Source: JAPUDQ01 sp039916485 (GTDB lineage Bacteria > Patescibacteriota > Saccharimonadia > Saccharimonadales > Saccharimonadaceae). Taken from it: a stretch of DNA of 53,651 nt. The position numbers and the translations under genes were made by a program. The stretch covers positions 1 through 53,651 of the forward strand of contig JBDSLH010000005.1 in the NCBI GenBank assembly GCA_039916485.1, given 5' to 3'. Below, piece by piece: positions 32,974-40,730 of the stretch. The stretch's first letter is position 1. Each line of letters begins with the position of its first letter. The notes beneath the pieces were generated by a model, which saw only the letters and a list, made by a program, of their open reading frames with translations, made no database searches and was not told the origin of the DNA.

Positions 32974-35475
32974 CTATACACTCTTCCAGAGGCCAATACC
33001 ACAGCCCTGCATCGATAAGGCAATGATACTCCCATCATGATTGCGCGCAATGTTATGCGGATACATGTATCCTACTTTGTATCGACGATCCTGGGTAACG
33101 CCCCAGTCCTCAGCATTAGAAGAATTCCAAGACGAGAGTGTCAATGGCGCTGTAACCTTTAAGAACCGTGGTCCATCGGTACCATTTAGGGTAGGTGCAT
33201 AGGTCTGAGTGCGGTCTGGCTTTAAACCGAGCGTTGCGAGCACAACACTGCCATCGTGAGGGATAAACGCCATAGCTCCTGCATATTCTCCTGGATAGTT
33301 TGTAGCAAAGTTACAGCTCGTGGCGTTTGATTTAGTAGTGCTGAATGCGGCAGTGGATGCATTGTCGATGTACCAAACACCATTTAGCGTCGATACCCAC
33401 AGCCTGTCATTTGCGGTATCTGTATCTATGTACCCACATGCGTTAGGAGCGACGGAATAGGTCCAGCTATCTCCGAATAGCGCAGTAGCGGTACTTAGGG
33501 CTCCTGACGCTTGGACAGTACATCTCCACACAATACCAGCAGCTCGGTCCATGAAATAGACACGATCTCGAGCTGCATCCCACCAGGCCTGACTTGAATC
33601 AAAATTACTGCTTGTATCATATGGTTGCTGGGTTCCACTTGCAGCGGATACTTTGTTCCAAGTAGTGCCATTATTAGTAGTCCACCATAGACCTTTCCCC
33701 CCCATTGTGCCAACGGCGATCGTTCTAGTCGAACCGGTACCCCCGGTGTTATAGGTCGTAACGCCACAGAGCACACCTCCGACATTCGTATTTGCGCCGT
33801 CACCAGTATTGAGGTTGTAGTCGGTGAGTATACTAGGGCTCGTGGAAGTATTGCCGAGGTCAGCATAATCAACACCCCATACGGTATTACCGTTATCTAA
33901 AGGAGGTACCGATGAACCCCCTGCAGTAGTACCACCAACAAAACATTCGCCAGTATTAAAGTCTTCCCATGATGTATTTGCATTATAGCCGTTACGCAGG
34001 ATTGCGTGAGGCTGAGTAGCAAAGGCGTCGATACTTCCCGCCAGTGGCCAGTCTCCGGTGTTTGTTACAAATGTAGATCGTCTACCCGCTGCACGATACC
34101 AATACGCACTCTGATGATCGGCTGACCCGAACACATTGCTCGAGTACCAATGCAAACCATGATCCTCAGATATATACGAGTTACCTCGCGCGAATGCATA
34201 CACGCGTGCTGGATTAGTTTTTGAAGTCGCAAAGCCAGATACGGCTGCAGTCCCATTCAACCCTGGAGTATTGCTTCCATAGAGCCACCATAGATTATCA
34301 GCACCAGGTCTGTTCATCACCTGTTCGCTCCAATACGTCGGACCTGCAAGCGCAGTCCAAGACACGGCACTCCATGGCGTCGTCGACGTACCAGTCCATG
34401 TACCGCGCCACAACGTGTTGTAGGACGATCCAGATCCTACACCACCCCATGTACCGACAAGTACAATATATTGGGAACCGTTATGTGTAGATCCTGCCGA
34501 GATCCATATCTCAGAGCGCTCAGGCGCTCCACTAACTTGCGATACCTCTGTCATGGCCACACTGCCAGCTACTGCACTAAATGCATTCGTCGAAAAGCCT
34601 ACGTATCCATTTGCACAAACTACCGTAACCGCCTGCATAGATCCGCCCGCTGCCTTTATATATCCGAATGCTTCAATATTCGTCGGCAAATTACTGAGGG
34701 CTGTAGTAGTAAGCGTTGGACTGCCCGAAATATCGTTCGCTGTCGTACACAATCGCGCCAGCGACGGAGCAGCAGTATCATATGTAGAAATGATAAGCCT
34801 ACTATAGTCATTCGCCGTATCATTTGGCGCATAGGTTGCCATTTTTATACAGCGGATATATTTACCGCTCGTAGTGCCGTACTGTATCTGTTCCACAGGG
34901 GTGAGGTTCGAGTTCTGTACTTTAATGCGCCATGCTCCGTTCGTTGTTGTTGCAACGTGAATAAGCGTATACCCTGGCTGTGTAACTTCATCTATTTCGA
35001 TATTATTTCCATAATGTCGTGGGTACGTTGCCTGTGGAGCAGCTGATCCAGTATTGTTTCCACCATCAAAAATCAAGTCAGGTGACCCGCTAACAACACC
35101 ATCAAGCTTCTTCCAGGCTCCAACTGTAGTAGGGTCGTCTACATCTTCGGCTACGTAAACCCCACCTTGTCCGGCCGTGCCATCTCCACAAGTCATATAC
35201 ACCCTGCCCATAACTATGCGTGAAAATTTCACCCCATCGGTCTGTCGAGATCGTGTTTCGTCGATACCAAGCAGGTTTATGTATGCATCATCGTGAGCAT
35301 CGTTAGAAATACGCACACCGCCAGTATCCGAGCCGCTTATGAGTAAGGTTTCATCAAAAGGTGAAACATCTATCGCTGATTGTCCACCACCACCAGGAAA
35401 CCCTGAGATAAATCGAAGTAAAGAGGAGCCTACAGATGACTGTGTGATAGCACGTTGTAATCTTCTGGTAAACAT
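32974..35475 (-). CDS. Large beta-propeller protein (BNR/sialidase or GH74-like fold)
   Basis: 833 residues from ATG 35475, 5 nt after the preceding stop; a TTG at 35493 is the alternative. A short charged N-terminus is followed by FPGGGGQSAIDVSPFDETLLISGSDTGG-type text, then many repeats rich in W, G, S, T (GLWWTTNNGTTWNKV, SEDHGLHWYSS, TTNGAWRIKV). These look like Asp-box or VPS10-type propeller blades, as in sialidases and xyloglucanases. No signal peptide is seen and no active-site assignment is possible. It is the last gene of the tail-fibre-like group and may be its carbohydrate-binding head. Confidence 0.75.
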   Translation of the reverse strand: MFTRRLQRAITQSSVGSSLLRFISGFPGGGGQSAIDVSPFDETLLISGSDTGGVRISNDAHDDAYINLLGIDETRSRQTDGVKFSRIVMGRVYMTCGDGTAGQGGVYVAEDVDDPTTVGAWKKLDGVVSGSPDLIFDGGNNTGSAAPQATYPRHYGNNIEIDEVTQPGYTLIHVATTTNGAWRIKVQNSNLTPVEQIQYGTTSGKYIRCIKMATYAPNDTANDYSRLIISTYDTAAPSLARLCTTANDISGSPTLTTTALSNLPTNIEAFGYIKAAGGSMQAVTVVCANGYVGFSTNAFSAVAGSVAMTEVSQVSGAPERSEIWISAGSTHNGSQYIVLVGTWGGVGSGSSYNTLWRGTWTGTSTTPWSAVSWTALAGPTYWSEQVMNRPGADNLWWLYGSNTPGLNGTAAVSGFATSKTNPARVYAFARGNSYISEDHGLHWYSSNVFGSADHQSAYWYRAAGRRSTFVTNTGDWPLAGSIDAFATQPHAILRNGYNANTSWEDFNTGECFVGGTTAGGSSVPPLDNGNTVWGVDYADLGNTSTSPSILTDYNLNTGDGANTNVGGVLCGVTTYNTGGTGSTRTIAVGTMGGKGLWWTTNNGTTWNKVSAASGTQQPYDTSSNFDSSQAWWDAARDRVYFMDRAAGIVWRCTVQASGALSTATALFGDSWTYSVAPNACGYIDTDTANDRLWVSTLNGVWYIDNASTAAFSTTKSNATSCNFATNYPGEYAGAMAFIPHDGSVVLATLGLKPDRTQTYAPTLNGTDGPRFLKVTAPLTLSSWNSSNAEDWGVTQDRRYKVGYMYPHNIARNHDGSIIALSMQGCGIGLWKSV

Positions 35476-35480
35476 ATAGC

Positions 35481-36731
35481 TTATCGATACCAATTGGAGC
35501 CATCACTCCAGTATTCTGCACTGTCAAATGGGTTATTTAAACTATCAGAACCAACGGATGGATCATCAAGATAGGATCCTGCCGGGGCAACAACCTGAAC
35601 ACCATTGGCATTAATTGACATACGCTTCACGCGAACATAAGCATTGCTCTGGGGAGCAGGTAAGGTAACAGTAATGCCTGTAGTTGTGGCATCAGCAAAG
35701 ATGTATTGAAACGTCGATGCCACAGTATGGTTCGCCGTGATAGAAACTTTTGTAAATGCAAAGGCAAGCGCGCCTGCCCACGACATACCGGTGCCATTCC
35801 AACTCAATACTTGACCTGTTGTAGGACTGTTTGTAGCAGCAAGCTTTGGCTCTGTTACTCCGCCGTCAATAATCTTTACCGTAGTAACAGCCGATGTTGC
35901 AAGCTCGGTAGGACCCACTGCTCCAGATACTATTTGCGCTGCAGACGCCGTACCACTCAAATCGCCACCTAATGCTGGGTCTCCAGCAGGTATATCATAA
36001 AAACCTTTTGTGCCCGTACCATTCGTACCATAATATTTACTGTTTCCAGGTGTCACACTATCGTTCACAAGACTTAAGGTTCTGTTTGCTGCTAAACTTC
36101 CGCCGCCACTAACAGAGTTAGCTCCCGTGATAGTCGTCGCTGTACTTGCTTTGCCCGTAAGCCCCGGTACTGTTGGTAAAGCAGCGGTTCCACCTAGATC
36201 TCCCGCAAGTTGGACGATACCTTTAGAACTGACTGTCGCATCGGGAGTCGTTGTAATAAGGCCATCTACGTAGGTCTTATTTGTAGCCTGCGTACCAAGT
36301 GTAGGAGTTGGTACCACGGGTGACGATGAAAAGGTTTTAATTCCTGCAATAGTTTCTGCGCCAGTATCATGAACCACTGCACTATCATCTGCCTTCCCAC
36401 TTAGCGCCGTCTGCGTTGCCGTAGAGACAGGCTTGTTAACATCCGATGTATTGTCGACGTTTGCAAGACCAACGGTAGACTTTGTTGCTGTTACCCAAGA
36501 GAGGCTACTACCGTCCCAGCTCATGAGCTGGTTGAGTGACGGAGTGTTGGCAACAGATAACTTAGCTTCAGTAATAGTATTATCGGCAATTTCCGAGTTG
36601 GCGACAACAAGAGGCCCGTTGTTCCATTTAGCTGTCGCATTGTTATAGCGAAGGACATTGTTAGCAGCTAGCGCTGAGAAAAATATGTCATTAGCGTTTT
36701 GTATTCCAGTTCCCGTTCCTGTGAATGGCAT
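35481..36731 (-). CDS. Phage-tail-fibre-like repeat protein A
   Basis: 416 residues, Gly/Ser/Thr/Ala-rich. The N-terminal module (MPFTGTGTGIQNANDIFFS) is shared with the 36805 gene. The middle carries fibre-type text (GLANVDNTSDVNKPVS, ETIAGIKTFSSSPVVPTPT, SKGIVQLAGDLGGTAALPT). The C-terminal cap ends DSAEYWSDGSNWYR and matches that of the 37294 gene. GATACT on minus, 8 nt before the ATG, may be its -10. No signal peptide is seen. The likely form is a trimeric beta-rich fibre, by analogy only. Confidence 0.8.
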   Translation of the reverse strand: MPFTGTGTGIQNANDIFFSALAANNVLRYNNATAKWNNGPLVVANSEIADNTITEAKLSVANTPSLNQLMSWDGSSLSWVTATKSTVGLANVDNTSDVNKPVSTATQTALSGKADDSAVVHDTGAETIAGIKTFSSSPVVPTPTLGTQATNKTYVDGLITTTPDATVSSKGIVQLAGDLGGTAALPTVPGLTGKASTATTITGANSVSGGGSLAANRTLSLVNDSVTPGNSKYYGTNGTGTKGFYDIPAGDPALGGDLSGTASAAQIVSGAVGPTELATSAVTTVKIIDGGVTEPKLAATNSPTTGQVLSWNGTGMSWAGALAFAFTKVSITANHTVASTFQYIFADATTTGITVTLPAPQSNAYVRVKRMSINANGVQVVAPAGSYLDDPSVGSDSLNNPFDSAEYWSDGSNWYR

Positions 36732-36804
36732 GTAGTGTTAGTATCCCATCATTTTCTGGTAATTATTCGTGAAAATTGTAATATTTTTAGACATAGGTTT
36801 ATTT

Positions 36805-37281
36805 CTAACTAAAGTTTACTCCGACCAATGATCCATACCATGTAGTGCCCCCATTTATGGTCTCAAACACTAGTATGTCAGTTATATTCGGCGTAGTAGT
36901 GAGGGTTGGCGCGCCGCCTGACCATTTGACACTTGCTGGCCATGTAACTGTACGTCCTCCTGTACCATTTTGATGTAGATATAAACCAAATGAGCATCCC
37001 TTACCTGCCGTAGCACCTGAAAATGTAAAGGTTGTATTTCCGGTCAAGGTCATACTAAAAATGTTGCCATTAGCGAGATTAAGCGTAGTCGCACCAGTGG
37101 CATTGGCGGTAAAAACCGTTTCCGACCCACCGTTGTATGCGAGCGCAGCGGTCCCTAAAATTGGAATATTATTCCATTTTGCCGTTGCATTGTTGTACTG
37201 TAGAATATTGTCATCTGCTAATGAGGAGAAAAAGATATCATTAGCATTTTGGATTCCCGTTCCGGTTCCAGTAAATGGCAT
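36805..37281 (-). CDS. Phage-tail-fibre-like protein B, short
   Basis: 158 residues. Its first ~40 residues match the start of the 416-aa protein (MPFTGTGTGIQNANDIFFS and YNNATAKWNN). The rest is a beta-rich domain with FSMTLTGNTTFTFSGATAG and VTWPASVKWSGG, resembling fibre head domains that lack the repeats. GGGAG lies 7 nt upstream. It follows the 402-aa gene by 12 nt, so the two are one operon. Confidence 0.78.
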   Translation of the reverse strand: MPFTGTGTGIQNANDIFFSSLADDNILQYNNATAKWNNIPILGTAALAYNGGSETVFTANATGATTLNLANGNIFSMTLTGNTTFTFSGATAGKGCSFGLYLHQNGTGGRTVTWPASVKWSGGAPTLTTTPNITDILVFETINGGTTWYGSLVGVNFS

Positions 37282-37293
37282 ACCGTTGCTCCC

Positions 37294-38502
37294 TTATCCT
37301 CGATACCAATTCGTGCCGTCACTTACAAATTCCATAGAGTCCCATTGATTTCCAAGTACGTGAGAGCCAACACCTGAGCCATCAATAAGCGCAGGCGCTT
37401 GAGGAACGATCTGAACGCTGTTTGCACCACCAGTTATTCGCTTTACTCGTACAGCTGCACCATTTGCTGCGACAGGAAGTGTTATGGTTACACCAGCAGA
37501 TGTAGTGTCTACAAGTGCATAATCACCAGCAGAAATAGTTGTATTTGAGCTGAGAGACGTAAAGGTCCACGTGCTACCACCTCCAGTTGCATCACTCTGC
37601 CATGTAGCAGCTGAGGCGCTTGTTGCCTTTAACACTTGTCCTGTAGAAGGAGTACCACTGACACTGATCCCATTAACCTTTGCAACCGTTGGTGCTGTTG
37701 CAGTACCACCGAGATCACCAGTGAGTTGTACGATACCTTTTACTGTGGGTGATGCGTCTGGAGCGCCTGCGCCCGCTACACCATCAACATAGCTTTTGTT
37801 AGCGGCTTGTGTATTCGTTGTTGGAGTTGGAACGATAGGCGACGATGAAAATGTCTTAACGCCTGCGACTGTTTCTGCGCCAGTATTGTGTACGACTGCG
37901 CTATCATTTGATTTACCAGCTAGTCCTGGAACCGTTGGAGAGTTTGCTGTTCCTCCTAGGTCTCCAGTGAGCTGTACAATACCCTTTACGGAACTGGATG
38001 CATCTGGGGCACCCGCGCCCGCTACACCATCAACATATGTCTTATTGGTAGCCTGAGTACCAAGTGTGGGAGTTGGTACAACGGGTGACGCACTGAACGT
38101 TTTTACACCCGTTACTGTTTCGCTACCTGAAAGATGAACAACCAAAGTGTCAGTCGCTTTTGAGGTCAGCCCTGGAACCGTTGGAGAGGTTGCTGTTCCT
38201 CCTAGGTCTCCTGTGAGCTGTACAATACCCTTTACGGAACTGGATGCATCTGGGACTGCCCCACCACTAACCGTAATCCATGATAATCCTGTGCTACTAC
38301 CTGTATCTTTAGATAGTACTTGTCCACTAGATCCACCTGACGCTCCGAGTACTGACTCGTCGACTGCATTCGGGGCAAGATTCGCGGTCGTAATCACACC
38401 ATCTTTGAGTGTTCCATCAGGCTTATGTGCTTGTGCTAGATATTCGTTAAGAATAGCTCCCCATGCACCTTTATCTCCGCCTGGCTCTGGTAATCTAGCC
38501 AT
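37294..38502 (-). CDS. Phage-tail-fibre-like repeat protein C
   Basis: 402 residues. The N-terminus MARLPEPGGDKGAWGAILNE looks like an attachment module. Three copies of the unit KGIVQLTGDLGGTA-x-PTV and two of GVKTFSxSPxVPTPT-x-TQAxNKxYVDG follow. The C-terminal cap DSMEFVSDGTNWYRG is shared with protein A. AAAAGGA lies 9-10 nt before the start, and a promoter (TTGTAC, 17 nt, TACAAT on minus) lies further upstream. No signal peptide and no phage genes nearby. It is the first gene of the fibre/propeller group. Confidence 0.82.
   Translation of the reverse strand: MARLPEPGGDKGAWGAILNEYLAQAHKPDGTLKDGVITTANLAPNAVDESVLGASGGSSGQVLSKDTGSSTGLSWITVSGGAVPDASSSVKGIVQLTGDLGGTATSPTVPGLTSKATDTLVVHLSGSETVTGVKTFSASPVVPTPTLGTQATNKTYVDGVAGAGAPDASSSVKGIVQLTGDLGGTANSPTVPGLAGKSNDSAVVHNTGAETVAGVKTFSSSPIVPTPTTNTQAANKSYVDGVAGAGAPDASPTVKGIVQLTGDLGGTATAPTVAKVNGISVSGTPSTGQVLKATSASAATWQSDATGGGSTWTFTSLSSNTTISAGDYALVDTTSAGVTITLPVAANGAAVRVKRITGGANSVQIVPQAPALIDGSGVGSHVLGNQWDSMEFVSDGTNWYRG
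37925..38008. repeat. 84-bp direct repeat, copy 1
   Basis: Matches 38171-38254 with two mismatches in 84 bp, inside the 402-aa fibre gene. The offset is 246 bp (82 codons), so duplication or loss keeps the reading frame. Confidence 0.93.
38171..38254. repeat. 84-bp direct repeat, copy 2
   Basis: Partner of 37925-38008. It encodes the KGIVQLTGDLGGTA unit. Third and further diverged copies lie near 37680-37760 and in the neighbouring 416-aa gene. Confidence 0.93.
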
Positions 38503-38599
38503 TCTATTTTTTCCTTTTCAGGCAAACACCTTACGCTTATATTCTTAAATTGTATAATGGAATCTGTTTCAGTACAACTATTTTTTGTAAAGGACTATT

Positions 38600-39061
38600 T
38601 TAACGGCGTGTTACTTTGACAATTGCAGGGCGAATAACGTCATTTCCTAACTTATATCCAGCTTGTAATTCCTCTGCAATAACTTCATGCTCGCCCTCTT
38701 TGTTCTCATCGAACTGTACAGCTTCATGTAATTCATGGTTAAATTCTGCGCCTTTGCTGGCTTCTATTCTTGTAAGATTGAGGGATGTTAAGGATTTTTC
38801 TAAATTCTTGACCAAGCTTGATACACCATCTGCCCACACATTGCCTTCGAGATCTTTTGGACGGTATTTAATCGATCGTTCAATGTTGTCAACTATAGGG
38901 AGGAGCGCGTTGATGGTAGTAATCTTACCCTGTGCACGAGCCATTTCCTTCTCAGACTCAACACGTTTCCGATAGTTTTCGAAATCTGCTTGTAAACGTT
39001 GTAGATCTTGTGTTAGCTCAATGATTTTTTGTTCGTGTTCGTTAGGCTTACTAGTTTTCAT
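38600..39061 (-). CDS. grpE: GrpE nucleotide exchange factor
   Basis: DnaK nucleotide-exchange factor. A long N-terminal coiled coil (~1-70) with FENYRKRVESEKEMA is followed by the four-helix and beta-wing part: LLPIVDNIERSI, GVSSLVKNLEKSL, FNHELHEAVQF and LQAGYKLGNDVIRPAIVKV. 153 residues. Its ATG overlaps the stop of the 42-aa gene (ATGA), making it third in the hrcA operon. Confidence 0.97.
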   Translation of the reverse strand: MKTSKPNEHEQKIIELTQDLQRLQADFENYRKRVESEKEMARAQGKITTINALLPIVDNIERSIKYRPKDLEGNVWADGVSSLVKNLEKSLTSLNLTRIEASKGAEFNHELHEAVQFDENKEGEHEVIAEELQAGYKLGNDVIRPAIVKVTRR

Positions 39062-39186
39062 GAAAATAATCCTGTAATTGCGTTGATGATTGATACAATC
39101 GCATGTACGACCGCATTGATGACCGTGACGATACCGCCTATGATAGCTTCAAAGATCGTAACAATCCCATTCAGTAAAGTGTCCAT
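39058..39186 (-). CDS. Overlooked 42-residue hydrophobic 11-mer-repeat peptide
   Basis: The ATG at 39186 follows the hrcA stop by one base, and the AGAGGAGG ribosome-binding site lies inside the hrcA end. The TGA overlaps the grpE ATG. After MDTLLN the peptide consists of three 11-residue units, GIVTIFEAIIG, GIVTVINAVVH and AIVSIINAITG, and ends LFS. The pattern (G/A)IV(T/S)(I/V)x(E/N)A fits a regular amphipathic or membrane-embedded helix. It is almost uncharged. Position, signals and repeat make a real gene very likely; no family is known to me. Confidence 0.85.
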   Translation of the reverse strand: MDTLLNGIVTIFEAIIGGIVTVINAVVHAIVSIINAITGLFS

Positions 39187-39187
39187 A

Positions 39188-39895
39188 TTATAATACCTCC
39201 TCTAACATTGCTCCGGTATGGCGCACGAGTCGCATAACACGTGCATAATCTTGCCTCGTGGGGCCAAGTACACCAATATAGCTTCGGTCACTATATGGTG
39301 ATCGAAACCGGCTAATGATTAGACTTGCAGAAGAACTCTTCCCTACCGGGTTCTCCTCCCCTATATATACATTTAGAGGCTCATTTGGAGCGGCTTCACG
39401 GAGCCAAGGCTCAAGATTGTCAAGCAACTGCGCGATACGCTGCACATTGCGATTACTGGCAGTAAACTCTGGCTGTGCAAAAAGGTTAGCAATACCACTC
39501 ATATACAGCTGATCACCAATAGTGGCAAGACCGAGATTGTGTGTTAGATCGACGAGACTATCTACTGCACTTCGTATTGCACGATCGGTACGATTACCAT
39601 GAGTCGCTACTCGTGCATCAATAGTACGAGCGCCCCTATCAATCAATGGTCCAGTTTGGACCTCTTCATTGATTTGGTTTACGTAAAATCTATAGCCTTT
39701 GTCGGTTGGGACACGACCGGCACTCGTATGAGGCTGTGCTATGTACCCTTCATTTTCGAGAATTGCCATATCACTGCGGATTGTTGCTGAGCTCACACCA
39801 AATAATTTAGCGAGGATAACACTCCCAACAGGGACTGCCACCTCTGCATATTGTTCGATAATTGCACCGAGTAGTTTGGCTTGGCGATCTGTCAT
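39188..39895 (-). CDS. hrcA: HrcA heat-shock repressor, short form
   Basis: Represses chaperone genes by binding CIRCE. 235 residues. The N-terminal winged helix shows MTDRQAKLLGAIIEQYAEVA, then SSATIRSDMAILENEGYI and PHTSAGRVPTDKGYRFYV, all diagnostic. The C-terminal GAF-like part has SYIGVLGPTRQDYARVM. The family usually has about 340 residues; the inserted dimerising domain appears to be missing or much reduced. TATAAT on minus ends 9 nt before the ATG. Confidence 0.95.
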   Translation of the reverse strand: MTDRQAKLLGAIIEQYAEVAVPVGSVILAKLFGVSSATIRSDMAILENEGYIAQPHTSAGRVPTDKGYRFYVNQINEEVQTGPLIDRGARTIDARVATHGNRTDRAIRSAVDSLVDLTHNLGLATIGDQLYMSGIANLFAQPEFTASNRNVQRIAQLLDNLEPWLREAAPNEPLNVYIGEENPVGKSSSASLIISRFRSPYSDRSYIGVLGPTRQDYARVMRLVRHTGAMLEEVL

Positions 39896-39917
39896 ATTGA
39901 CATAATTATAACGTATT

Positions 39918-39944
39918 TTGGCACTCAACGTCAATGAGTGCTAG
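39918..39944. promoter_or_regulatory. CIRCE operator of the hrcA operon
   Basis: TTGGCACTC, 9 nt, GAGTGCTAG. On minus, a TTGACG -35 lies in it, followed 18 nt later by TATAAT. It overlaps the 3' end of gmk by 4 bases. Confidence 0.93.
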
Positions 39945-40639
39945 TTGTTTCGTAGCCTATCTAGTAATCGCTGCGCAGTTGCCCGTCCATCAGACTCAAC
40001 CTTCTTACCGCCCACAATGTCTCGAACTATATCGCATGTTTGATGAAAATCATCATTCACAATAATAGTACTAATATCCGATGCCAAAGACCACTCAAGT
40101 TCGCGGATGGCACTTTCACGTCTGACTGGCCAGGCTTCATCGAAATTTGATTCGGATTCGTGTCTCATTTTGAGACGTTGCATCCATACCTCGTAGCTTG
40201 GAGGCACAAGAAAAATAACAAGTGCGCCAGGAGAATACTTTTTATAATATTCTATGCCTTGGTAATCTATGTCGCTTATCGCTATTTTATTAGACTCATA
40301 TATGCGCTTTATCTCTTCGTCAGTAGATCCGTAAATCAAGCCATGAACCAGAGCCACTTCAAAATACTCACCGTTATTAATTTTCTCTATGGCTTCATCA
40401 TGCTCATAAAAATAGTAATCTTTACCATGCTCTTCCATAATTCCATCATTGACTCGAGGTTTGCGAGTTGTGCTTGTGACAAGCGAGGTAAACGATTGAT
40501 CTTTCAGTATTTCTGTAGCAACTGTATTCTTACCAGCACCAGTAATTCCACATAGTAAAACTATTTTAGTTTTTTGAAGCAATTCTACGACAGAATCAGA
40601 TGGTGTATATGTAGCAATAACTTTTGAGAGATCGTCCAT
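39941..40639 (-). CDS. gmk: Guanylate kinase
   Basis: Phosphorylates GMP to GDP. 232 residues. The P-loop reads GITGAGKNT (residues ~32-40), where Asn replaces the usual Ser/Thr. TSLVTSTTRKPRVNDG and HGKDYYFYEHDEA match the GMP-binding domain. AISDIDYQGIEYYKKY corresponds to the DxDxQG segment, and VIFLVPPS follows it. TATCAT (minus, 40646-40651) is 6 nt before the ATG, predicting leaderless mRNA. A membrane-associated GuK homologue is unlikely given the full catalytic set. Confidence 0.9.
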   Translation of the reverse strand: MDDLSKVIATYTPSDSVVELLQKTKIVLLCGITGAGKNTVATEILKDQSFTSLVTSTTRKPRVNDGIMEEHGKDYYFYEHDEAIEKINNGEYFEVALVHGLIYGSTDEEIKRIYESNKIAISDIDYQGIEYYKKYSPGALVIFLVPPSYEVWMQRLKMRHESESNFDEAWPVRRESAIRELEWSLASDISTIIVNDDFHQTCDIVRDIVGGKKVESDGRATAQRLLDRLRNN

Positions 40640-40730
40640 ATATCTATGATACAGGTTTGGTCGTAGTAATAAACAGGATGTTTTTGATATATTACGAGAA
40701 GTTACTCACGTTTACCTGTAAGAACATATA

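Noticed and set aside
36732..36804. Small gene in the gap between fibre-like genes
   Set aside because: Only 73 nt, AT-rich, with no open frame with start signals; it holds a probable -10 (GATACT on minus).
37680..38260. CRISPR-like regular repeats
   Set aside because: Repeats are 84 bp, coding, in frame, and the intervening sequence also codes for related repeats; no cas genes.
32974..38502. Prophage or phage remnant
   Set aside because: Only fibre-like and propeller proteins are present; no terminase, portal, capsid, tail tube, integrase or attachment repeats can be seen.
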